A DNA stretch of 43,177 nt from contig JBCDDF010000025.1 of NCBI GenBank assembly GCA_039180525.1, positions 1-43,177 of the forward strand. Direction: 5' to 3'. Positions 34,592-41,314 of this stretch are shown here, one piece after another; positions within the stretch are counted from its first letter, which is position 1; every line of letters starts with the position of its first letter. The translations under genes and the position numbers were made by a program. Source of the DNA: Halovulum sp039180525 (GTDB lineage Bacteria > Pseudomonadota > Alphaproteobacteria > Rhodobacterales > Rhodobacteraceae). The notes beneath the pieces were generated by a model. The model did not search any database. It worked only from the letters and a program-made list of their open reading frames with translations, and had not been told where the DNA came from.

Positions 34592-34597
34592 TATTAT
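34592..34597 (+). promoter_or_regulatory. Candidate -10 element of the XRE-type gene
   Basis: TATTAT lies six bases before the ATG at 34604, the distance at which transcription would begin at or near the start codon. The surrounding stretch is strongly A+T-rich. No good -35 hexamer was found. Confidence 0.4.
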
Positions 34598-34603
34598 GAT
34601 GCT

Positions 34604-35464
34604 ATGTTCACTGAAATGAACAAAGTCGACCGCGCCGCAGTGTTCCGGGAACGCCTGTCCACCGCCATGGGCACGGCGGCGCTTAGCCGAAGCGCGCTGG
34701 CGCGTGCGGCTGGTGTGAACCGTTCGACGGTATCGCAGTTGCTGGACCCGGGCGCGGCCCGACTGCCGAATGCGCATCTGGCCGCCGAATGCGCGCAGGC
34801 GCTGGGGGTCAGCAGCGATTGGCTGCTGGGTCTGACCGACCGGCCGGAGCGGCCTGCCGCCATCGTCGCCGCTTCGGTAGAGGTCGCGCGCGCGGCACGG
34901 GCGGGGGCAGACGACCAACTGCTCGCCTGGCAGAGAGAGGCGACGGGCTACAAGATCCGCCATGTCCCCGCGACCCTGCCCGACATGCTGAAAACCCGCG
35001 ACGTATTGCGCTGGGAATACGCCGCGTTCCTGGGCAGAACGCCCGATCAGGCCATCGGCGCGATGGAGGATCGCATGTCTTGGATGCGGTCCGGCCTATC
35101 GGACTACGAAATCGCGCTGCCGCTGCACGAATTGACCGCCCTGTCGCGGGGTGAGGGGTACTATCGGGGCCTTCCGGCCGCAGCGCGTCGGGCGCAACTG
35201 GATCTGCTCGCGGATCAATGTGACGCGCTCTATCCCACGCTGAGGGTGTTTCTGTTCGACGCAAAACGCGTCTTCAGCGCGCCGATCACGGTGTTTGGCC
35301 CGCTGATCGGTGCGATCTACATCGGCGGTGTCTATCTGGCCTTTCGCGACTCCGCGCGGATCCGGGCGCTGGTGGACCATTTCGACTGGCTGGTTCGTGA
35401 GGCGGCGGTCGATGCCAAGGATGCCGCCGACCATATCGACGCGTTGCGCCGCGCCGCCGGTTGA
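34604..35464 (+). CDS. XRE-family transcriptional regulator with unknown C-terminal domain
   Basis: A regulator of 286 residues. Residues of about 15-75 form a Cro/CI-type helix-turn-helix (LSRSALARAAGVNRSTVSQLL, then LAAECAQALGVSSDWLLGLTD). The long C-terminal part (about 90-286) has no domain I can name with confidence. It holds WEYAAFLGRTPDQAIGAMEDR and a hydrophobic, possibly beta-rich stretch (VFSAPITVFGPLIGAIYIGG) that could be a sensor module. No ribosome site precedes the ATG at 34604 or the in-frame ATG at 34616. A TATTAT -10 element sits six bases before the first, so the message may be leaderless. It stands between dnaN and dnaA, opposite in direction to both. Confidence 0.8.
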   Translation: MFTEMNKVDRAAVFRERLSTAMGTAALSRSALARAAGVNRSTVSQLLDPGAARLPNAHLAAECAQALGVSSDWLLGLTDRPERPAAIVAASVEVARAARAGADDQLLAWQREATGYKIRHVPATLPDMLKTRDVLRWEYAAFLGRTPDQAIGAMEDRMSWMRSGLSDYEIALPLHELTALSRGEGYYRGLPAAARRAQLDLLADQCDALYPTLRVFLFDAKRVFSAPITVFGPLIGAIYIGGVYLAFRDSARIRALVDHFDWLVREAAVDAKDAADHIDALRRAAG

Positions 35465-35525
35465 GGCTGTCGCCGGATCGGATGGAGTGGCATGATCGCA
35501 GCCGTCGCAATGAGGGGAGGACGCC

Positions 35526-35903
35526 ATGACCTATGTCGATGGCTTTGTCGCCGCCGTGCCGGTGGCCAATAAAGACCGCTTCGTCGCCCATGCCCAAAAG
35601 GCGGACACGATTTTCACCGATATGGGCGCCCTGCGCGTGGTGGAGTGTTGGGCCGATGAAGTGCCCGACGGAAAGCTGACCGATTTTCGCCGCGCGGTGC
35701 AAGCACAGCCGGACGAGGCGGTTGTCTTTTCCTGGGTCGAGTGGCCCGACAAGGCCACCCGCGATGCGGCCATGTCCAAAATGGAGGAACTGGCAAAGAC
35801 CGATGATCGGATCAACCAGGACACCAACCCGATGCCGTTCGATGGGGCGCGGATGATCTTTGGCGGATTTCGCCGCGTCATCGAACTTACCCCCGAGGGT
35901 TAG
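35526..35903 (+). CDS. DUF1428 family protein
   Basis: A 125-residue cytoplasmic protein of the DUF1428 (YbaA-like) family, a ferredoxin-like alpha/beta fold of unknown function. It opens MTYVDGFVAAVPVANKDRF. It also has the VVECWADEVPDGKLTDFRRAV and FSWVEWPDKATRDAAMSKM stretches and ends near the conserved MPFDGARMIFGGF. The ATG at 35526 has a GAGGGGAGG site about six bases ahead. It follows the XRE-type gene by 61 bases on the same strand and could be co-transcribed. It converges on dnaA, with two hairpins between. Confidence 0.88.
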   Translation: MTYVDGFVAAVPVANKDRFVAHAQKADTIFTDMGALRVVECWADEVPDGKLTDFRRAVQAQPDEAVVFSWVEWPDKATRDAAMSKMEELAKTDDRINQDTNPMPFDGARMIFGGFRRVIELTPEG

Positions 35904-35910
35904 CCGGCCA

Positions 35911-35949
35911 GCCCGCGATCGGGCCCAGCCTGAGCGGGGCGCGCTCAGG
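35911..35949. terminator. Hairpin pair between DUF1428 and dnaA ends
   Basis: The first hairpin is GCCCG, loop CGAT, CGGGC (35911-35924). The second is CCTGAGC (35929-35935) with GCTCAGG (35943-35949) around GGGGCGC; it covers the dnaA stop codon. The pair sits between convergent genes and may end transcripts from both sides. Confidence 0.5.
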
Positions 35950-37339
35950 CCTCCAGCGCGCAGCGCAGGTGCTCGACCTCGTCCCGAACCTGGCTGTCGA
36001 TGGCGCTGAGATCATCGATCCGCTTGACCGCATGCATCACCGTGGTGTGGTCGCGACCGCCGAATTGCCGGCCGATTTCCGGGAACGACTTGGTGGTCAG
36101 CTTCTTGGCGAGAAACATCGCGATCTGACGCGGGCGGGACACGGTGCGCACCCGGCGCGGGCCCAGCATATCGGCCATGCGCACGTTGTAGTGCGCCGCG
36201 ACCTTGCGCATGATCTCCTCGACCGTGACCTTGCGTTCCGAGGCACGCAGCACATCGGACAAGCACTCGTGGGTCAGGTCCAAATCGATGGGACGACCGA
36301 CCAAAGAGGCAAAGGCGAAAAGCCGGTTCAACGCCCCCTCCAGCACCCGCACGTTTTGGGAGATGCGCCGCGCCAGGAACTCCAGCACGCCGTCTTCCAT
36401 CGCGATACCGGGGTTCAGCTTGGCCTGCATCTCTGACTTGGTCTGAAGAATGCCCAGACGCAATTCATAGTCGGTCGGGTGCAGATCCACGATCAGACCG
36501 CATTGCAGGCGAGAGCGAATGCGTTCCTCCATATCCTTGATCTCCCCCGGCGCGCGGTCGGCGGAGATGACGATCTGCTTGTTCTGATCGACCAATGCAT
36601 TGAAAGTGTGGAAGAATTCTTCCTGCGTGCTTTCTTTTCCGGCGATGAACTGCACGTCATCGACCATCAACACGTCGACCGAGCGGAACAGTTCCTTGAA
36701 GGAATAGGTGTCGTTGAAACGCAGCGCCCGAACGAAACGATACATGAACTGTTCGGCCGATAGGTACAGGACCTGCGGGGCGCTTTCCAAGGCCTGAAGG
36801 TTGTGAGCGATGGCGTTCATCAGATGGGTTTTCCCCAAGCCCACGCCGCCATGCAGGAACAAGGGATTAAAGGTCGTCGGGCCGCCCTCGGCCACCCGCC
36901 GCGCGGCGGCATGGGCCAGTTCATTGGGCTTGCCGACGACGAAGTTGTCGAAAGTGTAGCGCTCATCGAGTTTCGATTCAGACAGATCGTCCGATTTCTT
37001 CGCCGTCGTCCGCGTTGAGTTCCGGGCGACGGCCGGGCGCTTTTCCGGCGTTGCGGCCTTGCCGTTGACCACCGCGCCCTTGGGCGCGACAGAGAAATCC
37101 AGGCGGGTCGCGCCAGGCACGCGTTCGGTGATCAGGCTCATGATCTGTTCACCGTAGTTCTGGGACACCCAGTTGCCGATGAAGCTGTTCGGCGCGGTCA
37201 GATATGTAACCCCTCTTTCATACCTGTCGAACTTCAGGGGTTCGATCCACGTCGTGAATGCGGATTCGCCCAGTAAGGACACAAGGATTGATCGGATATT
37301 TTCCCAGATTTCATTTGTCATGGCGGCCTGTTTTCTCAT
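35945..37339 (-). CDS. dnaA: Chromosomal replication initiator protein DnaA
   Basis: The AAA+ protein that opens the replication origin, 464 residues. Domain I (about 7-90) and a short polar linker (about 95-120) precede the AAA+ core. Walker A is GGVGLGKT (164-171) and Walker B is VLMVDDVQFI. The C-terminal DNA-binding domain IV carries the signature SFPEIGRQFGGRDHTTVMHAVKRI. The ATG at 37339 was chosen for an AGGAG site about ten bases upstream; an ATG at 37321 (MTNEIW) is an alternative. It shares its strand with dnaN and recF but is separated from dnaN by about 1.7 kb and three genes. The rhodanese gene lies 81 bases upstream on the same strand. Confidence 0.97.
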   Translation of the reverse strand: MRKQAAMTNEIWENIRSILVSLLGESAFTTWIEPLKFDRYERGVTYLTAPNSFIGNWVSQNYGEQIMSLITERVPGATRLDFSVAPKGAVVNGKAATPEKRPAVARNSTRTTAKKSDDLSESKLDERYTFDNFVVGKPNELAHAAARRVAEGGPTTFNPLFLHGGVGLGKTHLMNAIAHNLQALESAPQVLYLSAEQFMYRFVRALRFNDTYSFKELFRSVDVLMVDDVQFIAGKESTQEEFFHTFNALVDQNKQIVISADRAPGEIKDMEERIRSRLQCGLIVDLHPTDYELRLGILQTKSEMQAKLNPGIAMEDGVLEFLARRISQNVRVLEGALNRLFAFASLVGRPIDLDLTHECLSDVLRASERKVTVEEIMRKVAAHYNVRMADMLGPRRVRTVSRPRQIAMFLAKKLTTKSFPEIGRQFGGRDHTTVMHAVKRIDDLSAIDSQVRDEVEHLRCALEA

Positions 37340-37420
37340 GCTCGCTTACTCCTAGGGGTCGAACGACACCGACCCCGGCTCTGTCCGGAACGCATACCGG
37401 GGCCGGGCCCCCCGAAGGTC

Positions 37421-37870
37421 TTAACTTTGTCGCCAGGGCAGCCTGCGCGCCTTCCACCCGTTCAGGTGGCCGCGGTGACGATGCTGATCCAGATCGCCCT
37501 CGAAGCCCTCGGCGATGTTGACGCAGTCAATCGGCGTGCCGCGTTCGGCGCTGGCCCGGGCGACCGCCTGCGCGGCCTCCATCGACCGTGCGCCGGACCG
37601 GCACAGAAAAAAGATCGTCGATGGCCCAGCCGGTGCCATACCGTCGAGAAGGGCATCGGCAAAGCCGGTATTGACGGCCATGTCAGGAAACATGCGCCAC
37701 TCCGAAAGAACCGCCTCACGACCCAGTTGGGTCAGATCCGGGACGCCGACGAAGCTCCACTCGGGCCGGGTGCGCACGTCGACGAGCTGTGCGCTGGGCT
37801 GGTTTTGCAAATGCTCCCACGCCTCTTGCGGCGTGCACTCGGTAACGGGCGGGGCGGTCTGTGTCGTCAT
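37421..37870 (-). CDS. Rhodanese-like sulfurtransferase
   Basis: A single-domain rhodanese of 149 residues. The active-site loop CRSGARS holds the catalytic cysteine that carries a persulfide, and the VDVRTRPEWSFVGVPDL segment is the usual CH2A-type motif. Family members move sulfur or act as sulfur carriers. The in-vivo acceptor is unknown, and the distant sulfite-reduction cluster is not evidence for it. The ATG at 37870 has an AGGGA site about eight bases upstream. A promoter-like pair is present at 37900-37928. It lies upstream of dnaA on the same strand, with a short G+C-rich gap between. Confidence 0.9.
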   Translation of the reverse strand: MTTQTAPPVTECTPQEAWEHLQNQPSAQLVDVRTRPEWSFVGVPDLTQLGREAVLSEWRMFPDMAVNTGFADALLDGMAPAGPSTIFFLCRSGARSMEAAQAVARASAERGTPIDCVNIAEGFEGDLDQHRHRGHLNGWKARRLPWRQS

Positions 37871-37899
37871 CGAATCCCTGCATTTCTCTCTCGTTCCGA

Positions 37900-37928
37900 G
37901 CATTAATTCGACATTAACTTCGGTTCAA
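37900..37928 (-). promoter_or_regulatory. Candidate promoter of the rhodanese gene
   Basis: On the minus strand, TTGAAC (37923-37928) is followed after 17 bases by TAATGC (37900-37905). The start would lie near 37893, giving a leader of about 23 bases before the ATG at 37870. Confidence 0.45.
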
Positions 37929-38057
37929 CACGAAGTCGTTCTTGACGCTGTATTTCAGAAAATTGCAAGATTCGGAGATGTGCAGAAGTAATCGCGCACG
38001 AGTAACTGCGCGAAAACGACTTCCGCGCTGGGGTATACTTCAAGGCTGGCGATTTCG

Positions 38058-38077
38058 TCGCTTTGAGATCAAAGCGA
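38058..38077. promoter_or_regulatory. 20-base perfect inverted repeat
   Basis: Arms TCGCTTTGA (38058-38066) and TCAAAGCGA (38069-38077) are separated by only two bases, GA. So short a spacer suits a dimeric protein-binding site better than an RNA hairpin. The bound protein is unknown. Confidence 0.55.
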
Positions 38078-38171
38078 GGGGGTTGTGGCAGAAACCTAAA
38101 AATATATTTAGATTCTGACAACAGGATCAAAACCCGAACATGACGATTGGATGACGGGCCAGATGGCCGCA

Positions 38172-38204
38172 AAAATGCAAACACGCCCGCCAAAGACGAG
38201 CGTG
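38172..38204 (-). terminator. Intrinsic terminator of rpsT
   Basis: Minus strand: a ten-pair stem, CACGCTCGTC with GGCGGGCGTG (two G-U pairs), around loop TTT (38182-38204), followed by the T-rich tail TTTGCATTTTT. It lies 29 bases after the rpsT stop. It is the only textbook intrinsic terminator seen in this window. Confidence 0.8.
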
Positions 38205-38232
38205 GTCAGCAGCTTGCGACATGTGGTTAGAG

Positions 38233-38499
38233 TCAGGCGCTGAGTGCTTTGATCCGCGCCGACAGGCGAGAGATTTTGCGACTGGCCGTGTTCCGGTGCA
38301 CGATGCCCTTGGTGACCGAGCGCATCACTTCCGGCTGAGCCAGGCGCAGCGCTTCCTTGGCGGCTGCGGCATCGCCGGTGGCGATGGCTTCTTCGACTTT
38401 GCGCAGGAAGCTCCGCATGCGGGTCCGGCGCGACTTGTTCACCGCCGTACGGCGGGCGATTTGGCGAACGCGTTTCTTTGCGCCGGGCGAGTTGGCCAT
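38233..38499 (-). CDS. rpsT: 30S ribosomal protein S20
   Basis: A small basic primary binder of 16S rRNA, 88 residues. It begins MANSPGAKKRVRQIARRTAVNKSRRTRMRSFLRKVEEAI and ends in the helical ASRKISRLSARIKALSA, which is standard S20. It is a single-gene unit: a consensus-like promoter at 38540-38568 lies upstream and an intrinsic terminator at 38172-38204 downstream. The rpsT position close to dnaA is a recurring feature in alphaproteobacteria. No regulatory structure was recognised in its leader of about 35 bases. Confidence 0.98.
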   Translation of the reverse strand: MANSPGAKKRVRQIARRTAVNKSRRTRMRSFLRKVEEAIATGDAAAAKEALRLAQPEVMRSVTKGIVHRNTASRKISRLSARIKALSA

Positions 38500-38539
38500 G
38501 GCTTCCTATCCAGGTTGAGATTCCGTCGATCAGAGCGGG

Positions 38540-38568
38540 CTGATAGCGCCGCGGTACGGTTTCGTCAA
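38540..38568 (-). promoter_or_regulatory. Promoter of rpsT
   Basis: Minus strand: TTGACG (38563-38568), 17-base spacer, TATCAG (38540-38545). It sits in the 76-base gap after the enoyl-CoA hydratase stop, giving a leader of about 35 bases. Both elements are close to the sigma-70-type consensus. Confidence 0.6.
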
Positions 38569-38575
38569 CCGCCGG

Positions 38576-39352
38576 CTACTTGCCGCGGAACTGTGGCGTG
38601 CGCTTTTCTGAAAACGCCGCCATGCCTTCGGTCTGGTCCTGCGTGGCGAACAGCGCGTGGAACAGCCGCCGCTCGAACAGCACGCCTTCGCGCAAGGTCG
38701 TCTCATAAGCGCGGTTGACCGCCTCTTTCACGGCCATCGTGGTCAGGGGCGATTTCTCCGCGATTTTCTGCGCCACCTTGGTGGCTTCGGTCATCAACTC
38801 CTTGGCCGGCACCACGCGGCTGACCAGGCCAGACCGCTCCGCCTCTTCGGCGTCCATCATGCGCCCGGTCAGATGCATCTCCATCGACTTCGACTTGCCC
38901 ACGAAACGGGTCAGCCGCTGGGTGCCGCCGATACCCGCCACGACGCCCAGGTTGATTTCCGGCTGGCCGAATTTCGCGGTGTCGGAACACAGGATGAAAT
39001 CGCACATCATCGCCAGTTCGCAGCCCCCGCCCAGGGCATAGCCGGATACCGCGGCGATGATCGGTTTGCGCACCGACAAAAGCGCCTCGGTTTCGGGGGT
39101 GAAGTAATCGGCGCCGAACATGTCGACGAACCCCTTGTCGGCCATTTCCTTGACGTCCGCGCCGGCGGCAAAGGCTTTCTCGGACCCGGTCAGGATGATC
39201 GCGTGGATCTTCTCGTTGGCATCGAACGCGCGCAGCGCCTTGGCCAGTTCCGCCAGCAACTGCGCGTTCAGCGCGTTCAGGGCGTCGGGGCGGTCCAGAC
39301 GGATCGTGCCGACATGCTCTTCGCTTTCGACGCAGATCATTTCATAGCCCAT
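38576..39352 (-). CDS. Enoyl-CoA hydratase (crotonase family)
   Basis: A 258-residue crotonase that hydrates trans-2-enoyl-CoA in fatty-acid beta-oxidation. The oxyanion-hole segments are FAAGADVKEM and SGYALGGGCELAMMCD. Two catalytic glutamates are present, in GCELA and in GQPEINLGVVAGIGG. That pattern is typical of true short-chain enoyl-CoA hydratases rather than isomerases. The ATG at 39352 starts MGYEMICVE; upstream in-frame sequence is non-coding. It lies 61 bases downstream of mutM on the same strand and may be read from the promoter at 40436-40464. Chain-length preference cannot be stated. Confidence 0.93.
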   Translation of the reverse strand: MGYEMICVESEEHVGTIRLDRPDALNALNAQLLAELAKALRAFDANEKIHAIILTGSEKAFAAGADVKEMADKGFVDMFGADYFTPETEALLSVRKPIIAAVSGYALGGGCELAMMCDFILCSDTAKFGQPEINLGVVAGIGGTQRLTRFVGKSKSMEMHLTGRMMDAEEAERSGLVSRVVPAKELMTEATKVAQKIAEKSPLTTMAVKEAVNRAYETTLREGVLFERRLFHALFATQDQTEGMAAFSEKRTPQFRGK

Positions 39353-39413
39353 GGGGCGATCCTTTGTGCGGCCTCGACCGCCTTGCCTATCACGCGCGGG
39401 GCGGGGCGCAACC

Positions 39414-40265
39414 CTAGCGTTGGCAGGTGTTACAGCTATAGCTGGACCGCCCCGACTGCACGAAGCGGCGGATGACGCCAGGGCAACCGGGCCGGTGGCA
39501 GGGCTGGTTTTCGCGGTCGTAGACGTTGAAATCATGCTGAAAATAGCCCAGCTCACCGTCCGCCTGGCGATAGTCGCGCAGTGAGGATCCACCCGCCGCG
39601 ATGGCACGGGTCAGCACCTGCCGGATAGCGGTCACGAGTGTCTCGACCCGCGCCCTAGCGATGCGCCCGGCGGACCGCGCGGGGTGGATCCGGGCATGCC
39701 AGAGCGACTCACACACATAGATGTTGCCCAGCCCGGCCACGATCCGTTGGTCCAGAAGGGCCGCCTTGATCGGCGTGCGCCGCCCACGCAGCGCGGCGGC
39801 CAGATGATCGGCGGAAAACCCGTTGCCCAGCGGCTCCGGACCCAACCCGGCGAGCAGGCGGTGCGCCTCGGCGCTGGGGGTCCCGGCCAGGTCCATCATT
39901 CCGAACCGCCGCGCATCGTTGAACCGGACCCGGGCCCCGCCCTCGATATCCAGCACCACATGATCGTGCGGCTCCAACGCGGCGCGGTCGTGGTACATCG
40001 CAGCCGTGGTCGCACCGTCGATCAGCATGCGGCCCGACATGCCAAGATGCACGATCAGCGTCTCATCGGTGTCCAGATCGGCGAGGATGTATTTCGACCG
40101 CCGCCGCAGCGCCAGCACGCGGACGCCCGACAGCCGGCTGCCCAGATTTTCCGGAAAGGGCCAGCGCAGATCGGGCCGACGGATATCGGCACGGGCGATG
40201 CGGCGCCCCTGCAGTACCGGCTCCAGCCCGCGGCGAACGGTCTCAACCTCGGGCAGTTCCGGCAT
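39414..40265 (-). CDS. mutM: Formamidopyrimidine-DNA glycosylase
   Basis: A DNA-repair enzyme of 283 residues that excises 8-oxoguanine and Fapy lesions and cuts the abasic site. The mature N terminus PELPEVETVRRGL supplies the catalytic Pro (residue 2) and Glu (residue 3). The middle helix-two-turn-helix region has the GLGNIYVCESLWHARIHP stretch. The C-terminal zinc finger has CHRPGC and CNTC pairs. The start at 40265 is fixed by the catalytic N terminus. A 38-residue membrane-protein gene ends 11 bases upstream, so the two are probably co-transcribed from a strong promoter at 40436-40464. Confidence 0.97.
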   Translation of the reverse strand: MPELPEVETVRRGLEPVLQGRRIARADIRRPDLRWPFPENLGSRLSGVRVLALRRRSKYILADLDTDETLIVHLGMSGRMLIDGATTAAMYHDRAALEPHDHVVLDIEGGARVRFNDARRFGMMDLAGTPSAEAHRLLAGLGPEPLGNGFSADHLAAALRGRRTPIKAALLDQRIVAGLGNIYVCESLWHARIHPARSAGRIARARVETLVTAIRQVLTRAIAAGGSSLRDYRQADGELGYFQHDFNVYDRENQPCHRPGCPGVIRRFVQSGRSSYSCNTCQR

Positions 40266-40276
40266 CGGGGGTCAGA

Positions 40277-40393
40277 TCAATCCTTGTCGCGCGGCTTTTC
40301 CAGACGGTCCAGCGTCATCATACAGAGGACGACATAGCCCACCATGATTCCGCCCAGCGCGACGGTCAGCGTTATTCCCAGGGCAAGGTTCAT
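40277..40393 (-). CDS. Small membrane protein, 38 residues
   Basis: A tiny gene encoding MNLALGITLTVALGGIMVGY and a further 18 residues. It has one membrane helix (about 4-26) followed by a charged tail rich in Lys, Arg and Asp (RLEKPRDKD), so the C terminus is probably cytoplasmic. The support is good for its size. A GAAGGAGA ribosome site lies about eight bases before the ATG. A TTGACA/TAGCTT promoter with 17-base spacing stands 43 bases upstream. Only 11 bases separate its stop from mutM. The function is unknown. Confidence 0.7.
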   Translation of the reverse strand: MNLALGITLTVALGGIMVGYVVLCMMTLDRLEKPRDKD

Positions 40394-40435
40394 GCGGGTG
40401 TCTCCTTCGTGGGGGCGGTTTGTTGTGGTGACGCA

Positions 40436-40464
40436 AAGCTAGGGCGGCGGCGCGAATGTGTCAA
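40436..40464 (-). promoter_or_regulatory. Promoter of the 38-residue gene and mutM
   Basis: Minus strand: a perfect TTGACA -35 (40459-40464), 17-base spacer and TAGCTT (40436-40441). The -35 lies within a palindrome GTCAAT-TTTG-ATTGAC (40460-40475) that could bind a regulator. Confidence 0.6.
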
Positions 40465-40507
40465 TTTTGATTGACGGATTTGCGCCAGCCCGCGACACCA
40501 CGCCCGA

Positions 40508-40536
40508 ATTGTGTCCGCCCCGTCGGCCACTAAGAT
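40508..40536 (+). promoter_or_regulatory. Candidate promoter of ubiE
   Basis: TTGTGT (40508-40513), 17-base spacer, TAAGAT (40531-40536). The start would be near 40543, with a leader of about 18 bases carrying the GAGGGGTAGGA ribosome site. It is divergent from the mutM-side promoter. Confidence 0.5.
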
Positions 40537-40560
40537 AGTCCTCGGAAGAGGGGTAGGACG

Positions 40561-41310
40561 ATGACCGAGACGCCGACCACCCATTTTGGGGCAGAGACCA
40601 TCGCGGAAAAGGAAAAGGCGGGCCGCGTGCACGGCGTCTTTACCTCCGTCGCCAACCGGTACGACGTGATGAACGACCTGATGAGTGTCGGCATCCACCG
40701 TTTGTGGAAGGAGGCGCTGCTGGATTGGCTGGCGCCGCGGCCCGACACGCATCTGTTGGACGTCGCCGGCGGTACGGGCGATGTCGCGTTCCGGTTTCTG
40801 CGCCGTTTGGACGGCGCCGGGCAGGCGACGGTGCTGGACATGACCGAAAGCATGCTGGAGGCCGGCCGCACCCGGGCCGAGGCTGAAAAGTGGGGCGGGC
40901 AGTTGGACTGGATCGTGGGCGACGCCATGGCGCTGCCGTTCGAGCCGAACAGCTTCGACGCTTATACGATCAGCTTTGGCATCCGCAACGTCACCCGCAT
41001 CGAGGATGCGCTGGCCGAAGCCTATCGCATACTGCGCCCAGGCGGGCGGCTGATGGTGCTGGAATTCTCTCAGGTGCCCAATGACGCGCTGCGATGGCTC
41101 TATGATCGCTATTCTTTCAATGTGATCCCACCGATGGGCCAGGCCGTGACCGGGGATCGCGACAGCTATCAGTATCTGGTGGAGTCGATCCGCAGGTTCC
41201 CGCCGCAGGACCGGTTCGCCGACATGATCCGCGCGGCCGGGTTCGACCAGGTCGCCTATCGCAATCTGTCGATGGGCATCGCCGCCCTTCATTCGGGGTG
41301 GAAAATCTGA
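40561..41310 (+). CDS. ubiE: Ubiquinone/menaquinone C-methyltransferase
   Basis: A SAM-dependent methyltransferase of 249 residues that adds the C-methyl group of the quinone ring in ubiquinone synthesis. The SAM-binding LLDVAGGTGDVAFRF motif, FDAYTISFGIRNVTRIEDAL and RLMVLEFSQVPN are UbiE signatures. The early RVHGVFTSVANRYDVMNDLMS stretch is the usual first family block. The start at 40561 has a GGGGTAGGA ribosome site. ubiB follows after four bases on the same strand. Most alphaproteobacteria in this group make ubiquinone, so the ubiquinone role is the likelier one. Confidence 0.97.
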   Translation: MTETPTTHFGAETIAEKEKAGRVHGVFTSVANRYDVMNDLMSVGIHRLWKEALLDWLAPRPDTHLLDVAGGTGDVAFRFLRRLDGAGQATVLDMTESMLEAGRTRAEAEKWGGQLDWIVGDAMALPFEPNSFDAYTISFGIRNVTRIEDALAEAYRILRPGGRLMVLEFSQVPNDALRWLYDRYSFNVIPPMGQAVTGDRDSYQYLVESIRRFPPQDRFADMIRAAGFDQVAYRNLSMGIAALHSGWKI

Positions 41311-41314
41311 GTCC

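Larger units (their letters stand above)
37871..38232. other. 362-base A+T-rich gap between rpsT and the rhodanese gene
   Basis: No protein gene is seen. It contains the rhodanese promoter (37900-37928) and the rpsT terminator (38172-38204). A pair of 9-base arms, GAAGTCGTT (37932-37940) and AACGACTTC (38015-38023), could close a 92-base structure. Inside it lies a CGCGCA/TGCGCG hairpin (37993-38012). A 20-base perfect inverted repeat is at 38058-38077, an A+T block at about 38096-38112, and GANTC sites at 37872, 37969 and 38111. Closeness to dnaA makes an origin or regulatory role possible, but no good DnaA-box cluster was found. Confidence 0.45.

Noticed and set aside
37340..38232. DnaA-box cluster marking oriC
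   Set aside because: No 9-mer within one mismatch of TTATCCACA was found. The best, TGTGGTTAG at about 38221, has two mismatches. Nearness to dnaA alone is not enough, since alphaproteobacterial origins often lie elsewhere.
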